Source: Globodera rostochiensis
Taxonomy: Eukaryota; Nematoda; Chromadorea; Rhabditida; Heteroderidae
DNA: 64,000 nucleotides
Direction of reading: 5' to 3'
Assembly (NCBI GenBank): GCA_018350325.1
Contig: JAEVLN010000009.1
Coordinates: 3,237,559-3,301,558, forward strand
Position 1 is the first letter of the stretch. Each line of letters opens with the position of its first letter. The position numbers and the translations under genes are program-made. The notes beneath the pieces were generated by a model. It worked only from the letters and a program-made list of their open reading frames with translations, was not told the DNA's origin and searched no databases. Positions 1 to 17,088 of the stretch are shown in pieces.

Positions 1-7015
<7,015 letters not shown>

Positions 7016-7032
7016 TTATATAAATATTTGAG

Positions 7033-7619
7033 GTGTACGGAGGCTTCAAATGGCAACAATCGTTTTGTGCCAATGCCAATTGGGTGCTGAAAGTGGACGA
7101 CGACGCGCTGGTGCATTTGCGACGTTTGGCGTATTGGACGGGCAAAAAATTCCGTCCAATTGTTGCCCAAAATCCGCTGGTGTTTTTTGGAAAACTTTAC
7201 CACAAATATCTTCCAATTCGAAATCCAAAAAGCAAATGGTCATTAATACTAATGATTAATAATGAAAGAGTTTTCAATTAAATTTTTAAAAAATGTTTTT
7301 ATTTTTGGTGCCTTTTAGTCGTCTCTTAATGAGTTTGATCAATCAATAAGTGTATGCATACGTTCAGCGATTGAAAACCTCACAAAAAATGAAAGTTTAA
7401 AGGTACGCCTCGAAGGAAATGTACCCCAAGGACATGTACCCCGACTTCATGCAGGGCACCGTTTATTTGACCACTCCGGCAACGATTAATGCCATTTTGT
7501 TGCATAGCGGCCAAATTGACGCCTTTTATTTGGAGGATGTGGTTTACACCGGAATTCTGGCCGAATTGGCCAATGTGACTTTGTCGGACCAGAAAAAGCA
7601 CTTCAAGTGGCGTTTCGAT
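7033..7619 (+). CDS. beta-1,3-galactosyltransferase-like (GT31), two internal exons, partial
   Basis: Two exons, 7033-7238 and 7403-7619, join in phase (TG|G = Trp). The first reads LKVDDDALVHL, the DxD-type metal and nucleotide-sugar site of GT31 beta-1,3-glycosyltransferases. The second contains the family's conserved block as YPDFMQGTVYLT and then YLEDVVYTGILAE, where the ED(V) acidic motif lies. Such enzymes are normally Golgi type II membrane proteins that extend glycoprotein or glycolipid glycans. The N-terminal cytoplasmic/TM/stem exons are not visible; anything upstream would lie beyond the minisatellite. I also find no C-terminal exon after the donor at 7620. The gene is therefore either interrupted by very large introns or a fragment. 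A decayed copy of its last exon lies at 36365-36460. Confidence 0.82.
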
Positions 7620-7977
7620 GTATGGCAAATAATTTTTTGATTTTGAATAGGGCTGGTCCCCGAGCCCCAAAATTGGGTCCTCCTCGACCCCGATCTTCGA
7701 CAGGCAAACCCCGGCCTCCCCGACCCCCGACTTTCCCGCCCCCGAGGGGTCAGGGACGGGTAGCCGGAAAATGCGACACTAAGAAAATGATTTTAAAAAA
7801 CTTTTTAAAACTTATTTTTTTATAATTTTTAATAAATGTTATATGTAATTGGTAATCCTTATATTTAAACAATTGCAATATAAATGTAAGAATAGTTACG
7901 GTGGAGACTATTTGTTCACCTAAATGAATCGCCGGAGCAAATAGTGGGGCGAGACGGAGGGCGGTCCACTATTTTTT

Positions 7978-8040
7978 GCATAAGCCTAAGCCTAAGCCTA
8001 ACGAACCTCGACCCAGGGTGGCTTAGGCCTAAGCCTAATC
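7978..8040. repeat. TTAGGC/GCCTAA telomere-like interstitial repeat
   Basis: Contains TAAGCCTAAGCCTAAGCCTA followed by a linker reading ACGAACCTCGACCC and an inverted GGCTTAGGCCTAAGCC. The hexamer matches the canonical nematode telomere repeat TTAGGC. The same linker and core recur at about 15112, 32945, 35715-35890 and 36455-36545, so this belongs to a dispersed family and is not a chromosome end. Confidence 0.7.
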
Positions 8041-8323
8041 CCCTAAATCTGTAACTTTTCCCCAGTTATTCTACATTTTGCGGGCGCCCAGGGACCAACC
8101 CTAAAATTGATAAAAAAAACGTTTTTAGCATTTTGACGAGAAGAATGGCGAATGTGAAGACGGAGTGCCGACTCCATTTTCGATCTGGGGAGCCGAAAAA
8201 CTGAATGTTTTTGAGCATCAATACGGCAGAATGAAGTCGATAGAGTGCAAGAAGTAGTCAGCATTAAACGGACATTATATTTGCTTATACTTTAACTTTG
8301 CAAGACTTATCAACTATTCAAAT

Positions 8324-8498
8324 TAGGGTTCCTCCCCGTCCCTGAACCCCGACTTTTTTTAATTTTTCGGGGGTTTTGCTGGGAAAAACCCCGATTTTTT
8401 TGCTCAGGGTTTTCGTCCCCGACCCCGACTTGGTTGGTCGGGGTTTTCGTCCCCGACCCCCGACTTTCCCGCCCCCGAGGGGTCGGGGAGGAACCCTA
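8324..8498. mobile_element. short hAT-like element, TSD ATTCAAAT
   Basis: The ends are inverted (TAGGGTTCCTCCCCG and CGGGGAGGAACCCTA) and are flanked on both sides by the identical octamer ATTCAAAT (8316-8323 and 8499-8506). The interior is short GC-rich repeats of the type CCCCGACCCCGACT. An 8-bp target duplication and no coding capacity fit a non-autonomous hAT element. Relatives occur at 20632-20710, 37930-38025 and 51143-51272. Confidence 0.8.
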
Positions 8499-8512
8499 AT
8501 TCAAATGACAAC

Positions 8513-8692
8513 TAGAGCCCGGTCGAGACGAGATCTCGTCTCGAAATCTCGAAAAATCTCGACGAGATTCTCGAAAAATCTCGTCTCGACATCTCGTCTC
8601 GAATAAAACTGAATTTTCGAGATTTTTCGAGACCCGAGATTTTTTCGAGAATCTCGTCTCGAGTCTCGCTCGAAGCTCAAGACCGGGCTCTA
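8513..8692. mobile_element. foldback element rich in CTCGA repeats
   Basis: Ends TAGAGCCCGGTCGAGA and AAGACCGGGCTCTA are inverted. The interior is repeated TCTCGA/TCGAGA motifs that could fold on themselves. The flanks ATGACAAC and GTCAAAAC match at only 5 of 8 positions, so any target duplication has decayed. It belongs to the same broad family as 14425-14655, 16432-16592, 21721-21871, 44686-44803 and 56024-56159. Confidence 0.6.
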
Positions 8693-9050
8693 GTCAAAAC
8701 AAACACGTTTTTTAAAACCAAATTCATTTATAGCTTAATTATTACAATTTGGTTTATGAACACGACACAACTTTGATTCCAAGTCTCGAACAAACTATTT
8801 CTTTCGAAAGCTTAGAATTTAAATAAATCGAAGCCGACCAGAATTTGGCCAAAATTTTCCGTTTCCCGTAAAGACAGAATTCCATTTTAATATTTTGTTC
8901 CCGTATGCCAAATCCCGTCCCAAATGCCGTCCATTTAAAAATCCCATCTTCGGGAGTGTAAAATCCGAAATTTTTACTCAAATTCCAAATTGATGTGCAA
9001 TTCATTTTTGTGTGTGAAAGTTCGAATCCTCTTCGCTTCAGCATTTTTTT
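8693..9050. repeat. dispersed ~1-kb repeat, fragment (reverse)
   Basis: Shares GTCAAAACAAACACG... and the Phe/Ser-rich stretch around TTGATTCCAAGTCTCGAAC with 10003-10135, and in inverted form with 26325-26450. Its second half (8825-9020) is inverted relative to 11510-11715. No coding product is recognised and the family is unclassified. Confidence 0.6.
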
Positions 9051-9239
9051 TCCTTTTTTTCTTTACAAAATTAACATAAAATAATGATCAGCCAACAGAA
9101 TTTTATTCAAATCAACTTTTAGATGACAAGATTTATATAAAACGAGATCAGGAAAATTTTTTTAAAAATTTACTGTTTCCCGTAAAGACAGAACGCCATT
9201 GGATTATCTTAGTAACATCGGTTATCGTAAACTAAACCC

Positions 9240-9907
9240 CGTCTAATATTTTGTTACCGTATGCCAAATGCCGTCCAAATTTTTTTTTTTAAAAGTTGCT
9301 TGCGTAAAATGGGGAAAAAATTGGGTGAAAATTATCTTGGTGACCAATTTTCCGCACAGTGCCCAATTATTTTGGTGATCAATTTTCCGATCAGCCCCAC
9401 TAGAATTTAACTGCCCCCCAATCACAAACCACCACCAAACTCCCGTCTTTTTCAAAAATCCCATCTTCGGGAGTGTAAAATCCGAAATTTTACTCAAATT
9501 CCAAAATTGATGTGCAATAAACGGTTTGGGCACATGAAAAGCTCAAAGTGGGACGTGACCGGAGAGCTTTGTCACTCAAATCGGGGTCATCGACAACATT
9601 TGCAAGGCGTTCAACATCAGGCTCAACAAAGTTACTAACCTTCTTAAAGGTACAATTTAAATCTTTGGATATTTTATAAATTTTGTTTAACATTTAAGGA
9701 GGTGAAGCGCATCAAAATGTGCCACGGACGAGCCAAGTGGTCAGCAACCCGGGCAAACACAGTGCTTACACAAATCAGAATATGACAATTGATTGTGTAG
9801 GACCGGTTTAATTAAATAAAAAGAAATTTATCCAAAAACCTAAAAATTGCAATAATTTAATTGGTTAATTTTCAATAGAGACCAACCAGTGCCCGGTGGG
9901 CACTGTT
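9240..9907. repeat. dispersed ~1-kb repeat, forward arm of a large palindrome
   Basis: Nearly the same sequence appears inverted at 11142-11600 and direct at 25590-26090. The copies share a block around AAGGAGGTGAAGCGCATC and end in AATTTTCAATAGAGACCA. The arm finishes in a short palindrome, CAGTGCCCGGTGGGCACTG (9889-9907), and the opposite arm begins with a closely matching palindrome at 11142. The short internal open frame is not conserved enough between copies to call a gene. Confidence 0.65.
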
Positions 9908-9914
9908 TTCATGA

Positions 9915-10339
9915 AAAATTTCGAATGGAATATTTTACATTTAATTTTCAACACTTTCTTTAAAAAATAAATTAGTATATAAATTTAATTATGTCATTGG
10001 GTCAAAACAAACACGTTTTTTAAAACCAAATTCATTTATAGCTTAATTATTACAATTTGGTTTATGAACACGACACAACTTTGATTCCAAGTCTCGAACA
10101 AACTATTTCTTTCGAAAGCTTAGAATTTAAATAATAATTATATAGTTAGAAAATTTGGGTTTTTGGATAAATTTCTTTTTAGCTAATTAATAGATATTCA
10201 ATTTGTCCGGTCTTTCATAATCAATTGCCATAAGCTGACCACTTGGCTCGTCCGTGGCACATTTTGGTGCGCTTCACCTCCTTAAATGTTAAACAAAATT
10301 TATAAAATATCCAAAGATTTAAATTGTACCTTTAATAAG
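9915..10339. repeat. dispersed ~1-kb repeat, reverse copy between the palindrome arms
   Basis: Runs opposite to 26290-26520. It shares GGAATATTTTACATTTAA at one end and the GTGGCACATTTTGGTGCGC block at 10253-10271. Its right edge is where sequence unique to this window begins at 10340. Confidence 0.6.
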
Positions 10340-10501
10340 GGCAAAGACGTGTTCATTAACAATGTTGTCTTTCATGAACTGCTCAACGATGCGGTAATTC
10401 CACCTCGCCCTCTACTTGAAGCAATTGAAAAACCGAACGCAGTGGGCGATTTATCGGAAGACTCAGATATTGACATTCAAGAACTTGACTTGCCGTGTTA
10501 A
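10340..10501 (+). CDS. unidentified terminal-exon-like fragment with acidic tail
   Basis: After a possible acceptor (TTTAATAAG) an open frame of 53 codons runs to a stop at 10499-10501. It begins GKDVFINNVVFHELLND and ends in an acidic tail with DLSEDSDIDIQELD. Composition and codon pattern look coding and, unlike its flanks, this piece is not repeated elsewhere in the window. I do not recognise the family. It may be the tail of a captured host gene or of a decayed transposon protein; chance is also possible. Confidence 0.3.
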   Translation, partial: GKDVFINNVVFHELLNDAVIPPRPLLEAIEKPNAVGDLSEDSDIDIQELDLPC

Positions 10502-11141
10502 TTTTTCCTTTTATTATGCATTAAATGTTTTAATCAAAATTTTATAATTGCTTATAAAAAAAAATAAAAAACATTAAATGGTTATCCCAAAAAACAATTC
10601 AAAATTAAAAAAAAAGGTTATCCCCTTTTCGGCATTTTTTCGGCTATGCGATCACTCGTATATGTCTACAAACTTATCTAAACAGAACGCTTGAGTGCTT
10701 ATTTGAAAAACCCCAATGTGTTGGTGTGCCCTCGAAAATATTTGAAGAGCGCTTTCAGTACTCATTGCAATGTTGGGAGTGTTCAAGAAACTTACTAATT
10801 ATTCGATCATTTTTGGGATTTTTGTCAAAAATGCCTAAACATTACTGCAAACCAAATTAAATCTCTGAGTGGATCTCTATTGAAATCTCTCGCTATTAAC
10901 CTAAATCTCTGTGCTTTTCGCCAACAATTTCTCCCAAATCTCTGTATTTTTTCAACCCTATATAAGTAGCATTTAAAAAACCTAAAAGGAAAATGTGATA
11001 AGGGGAAAATGTTAAAAGGGAACATTTAAAGGGTTAAATGTCAAAAGGCCGCCAAAGGGTTAAATGCCGCGCGAAGCGCGCCTAGACTCAGTGTTAAAAT
11101 CGCCTTGGCGATTTCAGTAACAAAACATTTAAAAAAACAGT

Positions 11142-11860
11142 GCCCACCGGGCACTGGTTGGTCTCTATTGAAAATTAACCAATTAAATTATTGCAATTTT
11201 TAGGTTTTTGGATAAATTTCTTTTTATTTAATTAAACCGGTCCTACACAATCAATTGTCATATTCTGATTTGTGTAAGCACTGTGTTTGCCCGGGTTGCT
11301 GACCACTTGGCTCGTCCGTGGCACATTTTGATGCGCTTCACCTCCTTAAATGTAAAACAAAATTTATAAAACATCCAAAGATTTAAATTGTACCTTTAAA
11401 AAGGTTAGTAAATGTACGACTTTGTTGAAGCTGATGTTGAACGCCTTGCAAATGTTGTCGATGACCCCGATTTGAGTGACAAAGCTCTCCGGTCACGTCC
11501 CACTTTGAGCTTTTCATGTGCCCAAACCGTTTATTGCACATCAATTTTGGAATTTGAGTAAAATTTCGGATTTTACACTCCCGAAGATGGGATTTTTGAA
11601 TGGACGGCATTTGGGACGGGATTTGGCATACGGGAACAAAAATATTAGAATGGAATTCTGTGTTTACGGAAAACGGAAAATTTTGGCCAAATTCTGGTCA
11701 GCTTCGATATAATCAGCTTTTCGGCGAGAGCCTCTTCCATGAAGTCCATTCGAAGGTGAAGCCCGAAAATCATCAAGTGCCATTCACCCGAAATGTGTAA
11801 ATGATTTTTCCCGAATTTCTCTGAACATTTACGGTAGTATAAACAATTATAAAAAATTAA
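11142..11860. repeat. dispersed ~1-kb repeat, reverse arm of the palindrome
   Basis: Inverted counterpart of 9240-9907, extending further to share TATACTACCG-type terminal sequence with 25505-25580. Together with 9240-9907 it forms an imperfect inverted repeat with a ~1.2-kb centre. Confidence 0.65.
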
Positions 11861-12231
11861 ATATTTCTGATTTTGTTTTAATATATTAAATACAATTCAC
11901 AGTCTAAATACTAGGGATGAGACCAGCATCTGATTACCATACAAGCAAGCCTTCGGAATTTTATTATGACATTTTTGTTAATGCTATTTTAATAAAATAC
12001 TTTTTTACATTACATTGTTAATGAAAATGGAATGAATTAAATGGTTAATATTTTAAGGAAATTTGCAATTCATTATCACTCTTCTTTCGATAAATCAGTT
12101 TTAAATTTCAAAAATATATTTTTTGATAGGTAAAGCGAAGAGTTGAATCCCACCCAATTTGTCCTCGAATTTCGTATTTGGCATAGAGCCGCCAAAAGGG
12201 CCTAGGGCCTGGTGCCATCAACCACACTGAC

Positions 12232-12367
12232 TAGTGTCCGGAAATGGGGGTTTTCGGTATTCCGTATATCGAAAAATACCGAAATGCCAGGTGTATCTAC
12301 CGTAACGGTAATACCAAAATCAAAAAATACCGCGGTACTGCCCGTACCGTACCGTGCCAAACACCTA
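12232..12367. mobile_element. small foldback element with GGTATT/AATACC repeats
   Basis: Left end TAGTGTCCGG and right end TGCCAAACACCTA resemble the ends of the element at 29256-29664, and the interior has the same TACCGCGGTA motifs. No matching target duplication is visible, so this is probably an older copy. Confidence 0.45.
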
Positions 12368-12560
12368 CGGGCCTCGGCAATTGCATTTATTGGTGTTTGG
12401 ATTCACTCGGGAATTGTCGGGATCGGTTATGAATGGGAAGGTGGTGTTTAATTGAGTGAATTTTGAGTAATACAAAACAGGGGGGCTGCGTCGAAAAGCC
12501 TTTCGATTTCATAATTTTGAGGTTTATTTTAAGGGTGATTTTGTGCTTTTTAAACTCGTG
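12365..12560. repeat. dispersed repeat shared with 22655-22850
   Basis: About 195 bp, starting GGCAATTGCATTTATTGGTG and ending in TTTTGTGCTTTTT, are closely similar to 22655-22850. An open frame crosses both copies but contains frame differences, and no protein family is recognised. Confidence 0.6.
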
Positions 12561-12839
12561 AACAGTTTCTGTATAGTGCAAGGGCGACCGAGATTCTCGA
12601 TATTTTTGTTCGAGACTTTCATCGAGATTTTTGATCAAAAAAATGTTGTCAAGATCCTCGAAACTCGATCAAAAAGAAGGAACAAGCGAAGAAAGCTTAG
12701 ATTTTAACGATATTTGTTAAGAAAATTGGTCCAAAAATTACGAATTTGGCAATCAAGGGTCTCTCCCCTATGGGTTGGCTGAAGTTTAACATTTACCTTT
12801 CGCCACAAAAACTTTATGTTTTTTATTTGCTATCTTTAA

Positions 12840-13150
12840 TATTAAAAAATTTATTCATCATCAAAATAAATATATATTTCGCTGCCTCACAAAATCAACG
12901 CCACAAAATTTAACGGAAAAAAAATTTCGTAAAAGTCAACCAAATCAATTTGGCCTCAAAATTAGTTATTCAAAATCGACAAATGTAAAATGAAAATAGC
13001 AAAAAATGACTTTCATAATTTTGGTGAACAAAAGTGTTCCCGATCAAAGACTGGTGAAAACAAAAATAGAATCGAAAAAAATAAAATATTTTAACCATTC
13101 CAAATCACAAAAGTGTAGCTATAAAAACTATTTCATAACGGTTTTAACCA
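12840..13150. repeat. dispersed repeat, copy 1 of 3
   Basis: Contains AGTCAACCAAATCAATTTGG and TGTTCCCGATCAAAGACTGG, both also found at 23900-24190. The inverted form is at 19400-19625. The short Lys/Asn-rich open frames across these copies differ between them and are not called as genes. Confidence 0.55.
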
Positions 13151-13265
13151 CCATTTGGACCGATTTCTAACCCTGGGCCCGAATTCAAACTTTTTTTAGT
13201 TAAAAATTCAAAATTTATACAATCAGTTTGGCATTAAAATTAGGTACTAATGATGGATGCCATTT

Positions 13266-13694
13266 GGAATTTAAATGGAAATTCATTAATATTTATTTTT
13301 TTCCAAAATATTAGCAGCTCATTTATAAAATCGTTTAATGATTCAAATAAAATCTTGTTAAATGTTCGTGAATTACAATTTTCATAAGTTTGAACAAAAG
13401 TGTCGGCCCCCTTATAGGTTTTTGGCCATTTGATTTAAGTTGCGCAATTTTATATTTATTTGAACGCATTTTAAAATATTTCTTTGGGTCGGAGATTTTT
13501 GTTAAGATTTACAACATTTTTAATTTCTTTTTGCGTTAAATTAATAAGTTAAACTTTTTTATAAGTAGGGGTGGACTGCTAAAGTTTTAAATTAATGTCA
13601 TTTTATTCAAAAAGTTAATTTTAAAAAAATTATTAATTGGCAATATTCAATAAGCCGTTCACTATTTTTATGTTCTGACAACAAATTTCATCAT
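13266..13694. repeat. 429-bp inverted repeat, left arm
   Basis: Almost identical, in inverse orientation, to 18897-19326. By eye there are only a few substitutions (for example CTTATAGG against CTAAGGGG). The two arms bracket 5.2 kb containing the fucosyltransferase gene and a 959-bp hAT-like element. The left arm ends 37 bp from the fucosyltransferase stop codon. Confidence 0.85.
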
Positions 13695-13731
13695 TTCAAA
13701 GGGCGTACGCTTTGTCCTTTAGTTGCCTTCT

Positions 13732-16700
13732 TTATGGATTGGCCTTTTGTCCGTCGTTTCCTTTGAAGAGTACGTCTTGGACAAAATCCTTTTGGCATTC
13801 TTTTTTGGTCCAAAATTTGTCCATGTGCACAGTGTACGTACTGAACTCGTCCTCGCGCAATTGTTTGTGCGCAATTTTGCACAATTGACAAAGTGCCGTT
13901 GGTTCATTGTGCTCCCAGTGTTTACGGTATTTTTTGGTCCAGTTGAAATAGCTCAAACACAAATTTGAATTCCGAAATATGTATGGTACGTCAAATTTTC
14001 GTTAACCGACCTCAAATATTTGGCCGTGTCCATCTGCAGGGTCTTTAAATGTTCGGCCAACCCTTCCGCACTACCAAAATCATCCGCCGCAATGTACACA
14101 TTGTCCGGAATGCCGGTGCCGTTCAACACTGACCGGCTCAGTACAACGGGCACCACCAAATGGTGCAATGCATTCCAAAATTTCTCCGTAACATATTGAG
14201 GGCAAACCGCGTTTTCGAAAGCCATGTAGAAAAAGTGTGAGTCTGAGAGAGAAAGAACTTTTAGAGACCGGACCGGACAGGAGTCCTGTTTTTCAGGGCT
14301 CCTAATCCGGACTGGTATTTTCGTCGAAGCGCCAGGTGGGTACCTCCTGAATACAGAATTTTTAATCCTGGCAAATCCTGTCAACCTTGATCCGGAATTT
14401 TTCAAAAATCCGGTCTATAGAAACTAGAGATCGGACTTAGGGATCGATCGAGATTTCGATCGAGAATCATGATAAATCTCGAAAAATCTCGAAGATCTCG
14501 AAAAAAATTCTCGAGATTTCGATCGAGAATCTCGAAAAATCTCGAATCTCAAAAAATCTCGGTCGAGCCAAAATTTTTTGATCGAGAATCTCGAAAAAAT
14601 CTCGTCGAGATTTACCGAGGATTTCGATCGAGAATCTCGATCGGTCCGATCTCTACTAGAAACTATTTTGACCAGCGTGCGACCCTTTGCCACACGAAAA
14701 AAGGATTGGCATTTTCATTTCATCGCAGACTAACCAAATTCTTGCTGAAAGCACTTTTGGTCACAAGGTCTTTCGTTGCACCGGCCAAACACGTCCAACT
14801 CCATCAGTTCCTGGAGTTGCTTCGTCAGCACATCGCGTCCGGAGGGCGCGTTGCAGTTGGACACTAATTGGAGGGCCAAACGCTTTTTCAGGGACAATTG
14901 CCTTCGTATCTGAGCGATTGATGGAAAATGATAAAGTAACCATCGGTCAAAAGGCCAACAAAAGGCCAACCGGACAAAAACGGTCATCACTTCCGGCCCG
15001 AGTGCCGAATGGTCCGAGTACCGAAAGTCCGAGTGCCAAAAGTCTGAGTGCCGATTTAGAACAAATACCGACCGAGTGTCAAATTCTATTTTTTTTCACG
15101 GCAAAAAGCTTGGGGTTCGTTAGGCATAGGCCTAAGCTTTGTGATCACATAAAATTTATCTGATCATTACATCTTTTTTACAATTAATAAGTGCTTGTAC
15201 AGTATACGAAAAACTTAATTTTAAAATTCGGCACTTGGACTTTAAGCTTTTTAGGATTAGTAAGGGTTCGGCGTTGCCGGCATGCGTCGCGGGGAAAATT
15301 TTTTTAAAGATTTTAACAATTTAAGGGCATTTTTTAAATTTTGCCAACTTTCTGTGATTTTACATGGCCGTAATTCACCATAATTTGCAATTATTATGCC
15401 CGACCTCCTCTTCGCTCCAAATTTCTTCGTGCGGCGTTTGAGCGGTGATGGGAGTGAACTGTTCGTAGGGAATGTAAATGGTGCTTTCCGAATGATAAGC
15501 GATGGACGCGTTGAAGTAATTGTTGGACAGAAGGGGCGTGTCGTCCAAGTATTGGCTAGTCCAGACGGGACTCTGTGTTAAAATGGTCATTCCGTGAGAG
15601 GAGGGTCTCGCTTTTATAGCGCCTGCTTTTTGATTAAGTCGGGAAAGGGATTTGTAATTTAGTTGGATCAGAGCTTAATCTCCCCTACGTTTTCATGGAT
15701 TTTCTAAGATTCGAAGCGAGCAGGGACCCAGAGGTCCTCTGCGCAATCTGTCGGCACCAGGGATGTAACCCGTCTCCCCCCCCCCCAAAAAAAGTACGGA
15801 ATCCGGTGTTTTGGACTCAAAAATGTCCGGAAATCCGGAAATTGGAAAATTTTGGAATCTCAAAAATTCGAAATTAAATTCTAATTTTTTTGATCATTTT
15901 TCGTCATTCCGCGATGCAGCTTTTCCGGACCCAAAAATGTTCGGAATTCCGGAATCCGGTTACATCCACGGTAGACACCGTCGACGCGCCCCCGAGAAGC
16001 TTAAAGAGCTAAAAAGGGCCCGGAAGCAGAAAGTGGGCACAATTTGTAATTCAAAAACGTCTTTTTGTGAAAAAAATTTTCCGGCGGTGCCATTCGCGCA
16101 AACTGAACACTGCTTTGGATTTGGTACCATATTCCGGGCAAATTTCCAAAAAGCGGACATTTGCCATTTAAAAAGGGTAATCTTAGCTCTCCTGGAACCG
16201 AGACACACAAAAACCCCGCCGGGCCTCTTCTATTTATATAATAATTGAATAAATCTTTTCACTTCGTGCGTCAACATCGTGTACAACTGAATTAGAAAAT
16301 GCATTTTAAAAAACGCGTGCTTAGGACCTGCTCGGGACGTCGATGTTGGGGCCATTCTTGCACCGATTGCCCAATGTGAAAAACAATCAATGAAGCCAAA
16401 CTTTCGCTAAAAAAATCTAATTTATATAGAGAAGAATCGGACTTGAGGACCGATCGAGAATCTCGGAAATTCTCGAATCTCGTAAAATTAGAAAAAGATC
16501 GAGATTCGTTCGAGATCACTGAAAAATCTTTAAAAAATCTCGAAAAATCTCGATAAAAATTGTCCGATCGAGATTTATCGGTCCAATCTCTAATATAGAG
16601 AGTTATAAAAACTTAACGCGCCTGTTAATCTTACAATTTTTTGTCCTCCGTGTGCACGCATTCGAAACAGCAATTTTTGCTTCCAAAATTCAACGGTGCA

Positions 16701-16765
16701 TACTTGAAGATACTCTCGTGCCAAAACGTGGTCCACGCAAGAATAATTGGCACAACTTTTGGTGC
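13732..16765 (-). CDS. alpha-1,3-fucosyltransferase (GT10), six exons, 5' end incomplete
   Basis: Exons in coding order are 16765-16635, 16406-16328, 15572-15405, 14909-14735, 14242-14011 and 13951-13732. All phases agree and give 334 residues plus an unseen N-terminus. Family blocks appear in order: IILAWTTFW, then WPQHRRPEQ, SPVWTSQYL..YHSESTIYIPY, VSNCNAPSGRD with LDVFGRC, and the GT10 signature FENAVCPQYVTEKFWNAL. The last exon has CQLCKIAHKQL, the C-terminal cysteine motif. The enzyme would transfer GDP-fucose onto GlcNAc or core glycans in the Golgi. The link between exons 2 and 3 lacks about eight residues expected before the ESP-like motif, so exon 3 may start upstream or a micro-exon is missed. 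Introns carry hAT-like insertions at 14425, 15758 and 16432. The membrane-anchor exon was not found. Confidence 0.88.
14425..14655. mobile_element. hAT-like foldback element in fucosyltransferase intron
   Basis: Ends TAGAGATCGGAC and GTCCGATCTCTA are perfect 12-bp inverted repeats. Flanks are ATAGAAAC and CTAGAAAC, a 7-of-8 target duplication. The interior is CTCGA-rich and palindromic. It lies wholly inside the intron between exons 4 and 5 of the GT10 gene. Confidence 0.8.
15758..15970. mobile_element. hAT-like element (CAGGGATGTAACC end) in fucosyltransferase intron
   Basis: Left end CAGGGATGTAACC is mirrored by GGTTACATCC at the right, and interior TCCGGAA repeats are present. Flanks GTCGGCAC and GTAGACAC match at 6 of 8. 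Left-end-like sequence also occurs at 24292 and right-end-like sequence at 37808, so a small family is present. Confidence 0.55.
16432..16592. mobile_element. hAT-like foldback element, TSD ATATAGAG
   Basis: Flanked on both sides by exact ATATAGAG (16424-16431 and 16593-16600). The interior reads ATCGGACTTGAGGACCGATC, then CTCGA repeats, then ATCGGTCCAATCTCTA. The left extreme is slightly altered from the family TIR. It sits in the intron between exons 1 and 2 of the GT10 model. Confidence 0.75.
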
Positions 16766-17088
16766 CTTTAAAACAAATTAAAATTTGGGAAAGTGAAGGG
16801 GAGATAGAGGTCTCCGATTTTCCTCTATTAAATCATTTTACCAATCGACTTCACTCTAATCCTAACGCACGAATTTGCAAAAACGCGGAATCAACTATGA
16901 AGAAAGTGGCCAAAAACCCATAGGGGGGGAGGGACCCTTTTGGTCAAATTTTTAGGAAATTTTTTTATTCTAAAAATTGTCTGAAAATATATTATTTGAT
17001 TTTAAATTCTCAATTTTTAATTTTTATTGACGAATTTATAATCAGCGCATCAAATAACATGTTTTCAAACAATTTTTATAATAAAAAC

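Noticed and set aside
7978..8040. Chromosome end or telomere
   Set aside because: Only a few hexamers, mixed in orientation, embedded between other repeats and repeated elsewhere with the same linker.
16001..16248. Open frames on both strands proposed as a further fucosyltransferase exon
   Set aside because: Neither frame contains GT10 motifs, and the phases of exons 2 and 3 do not need it.
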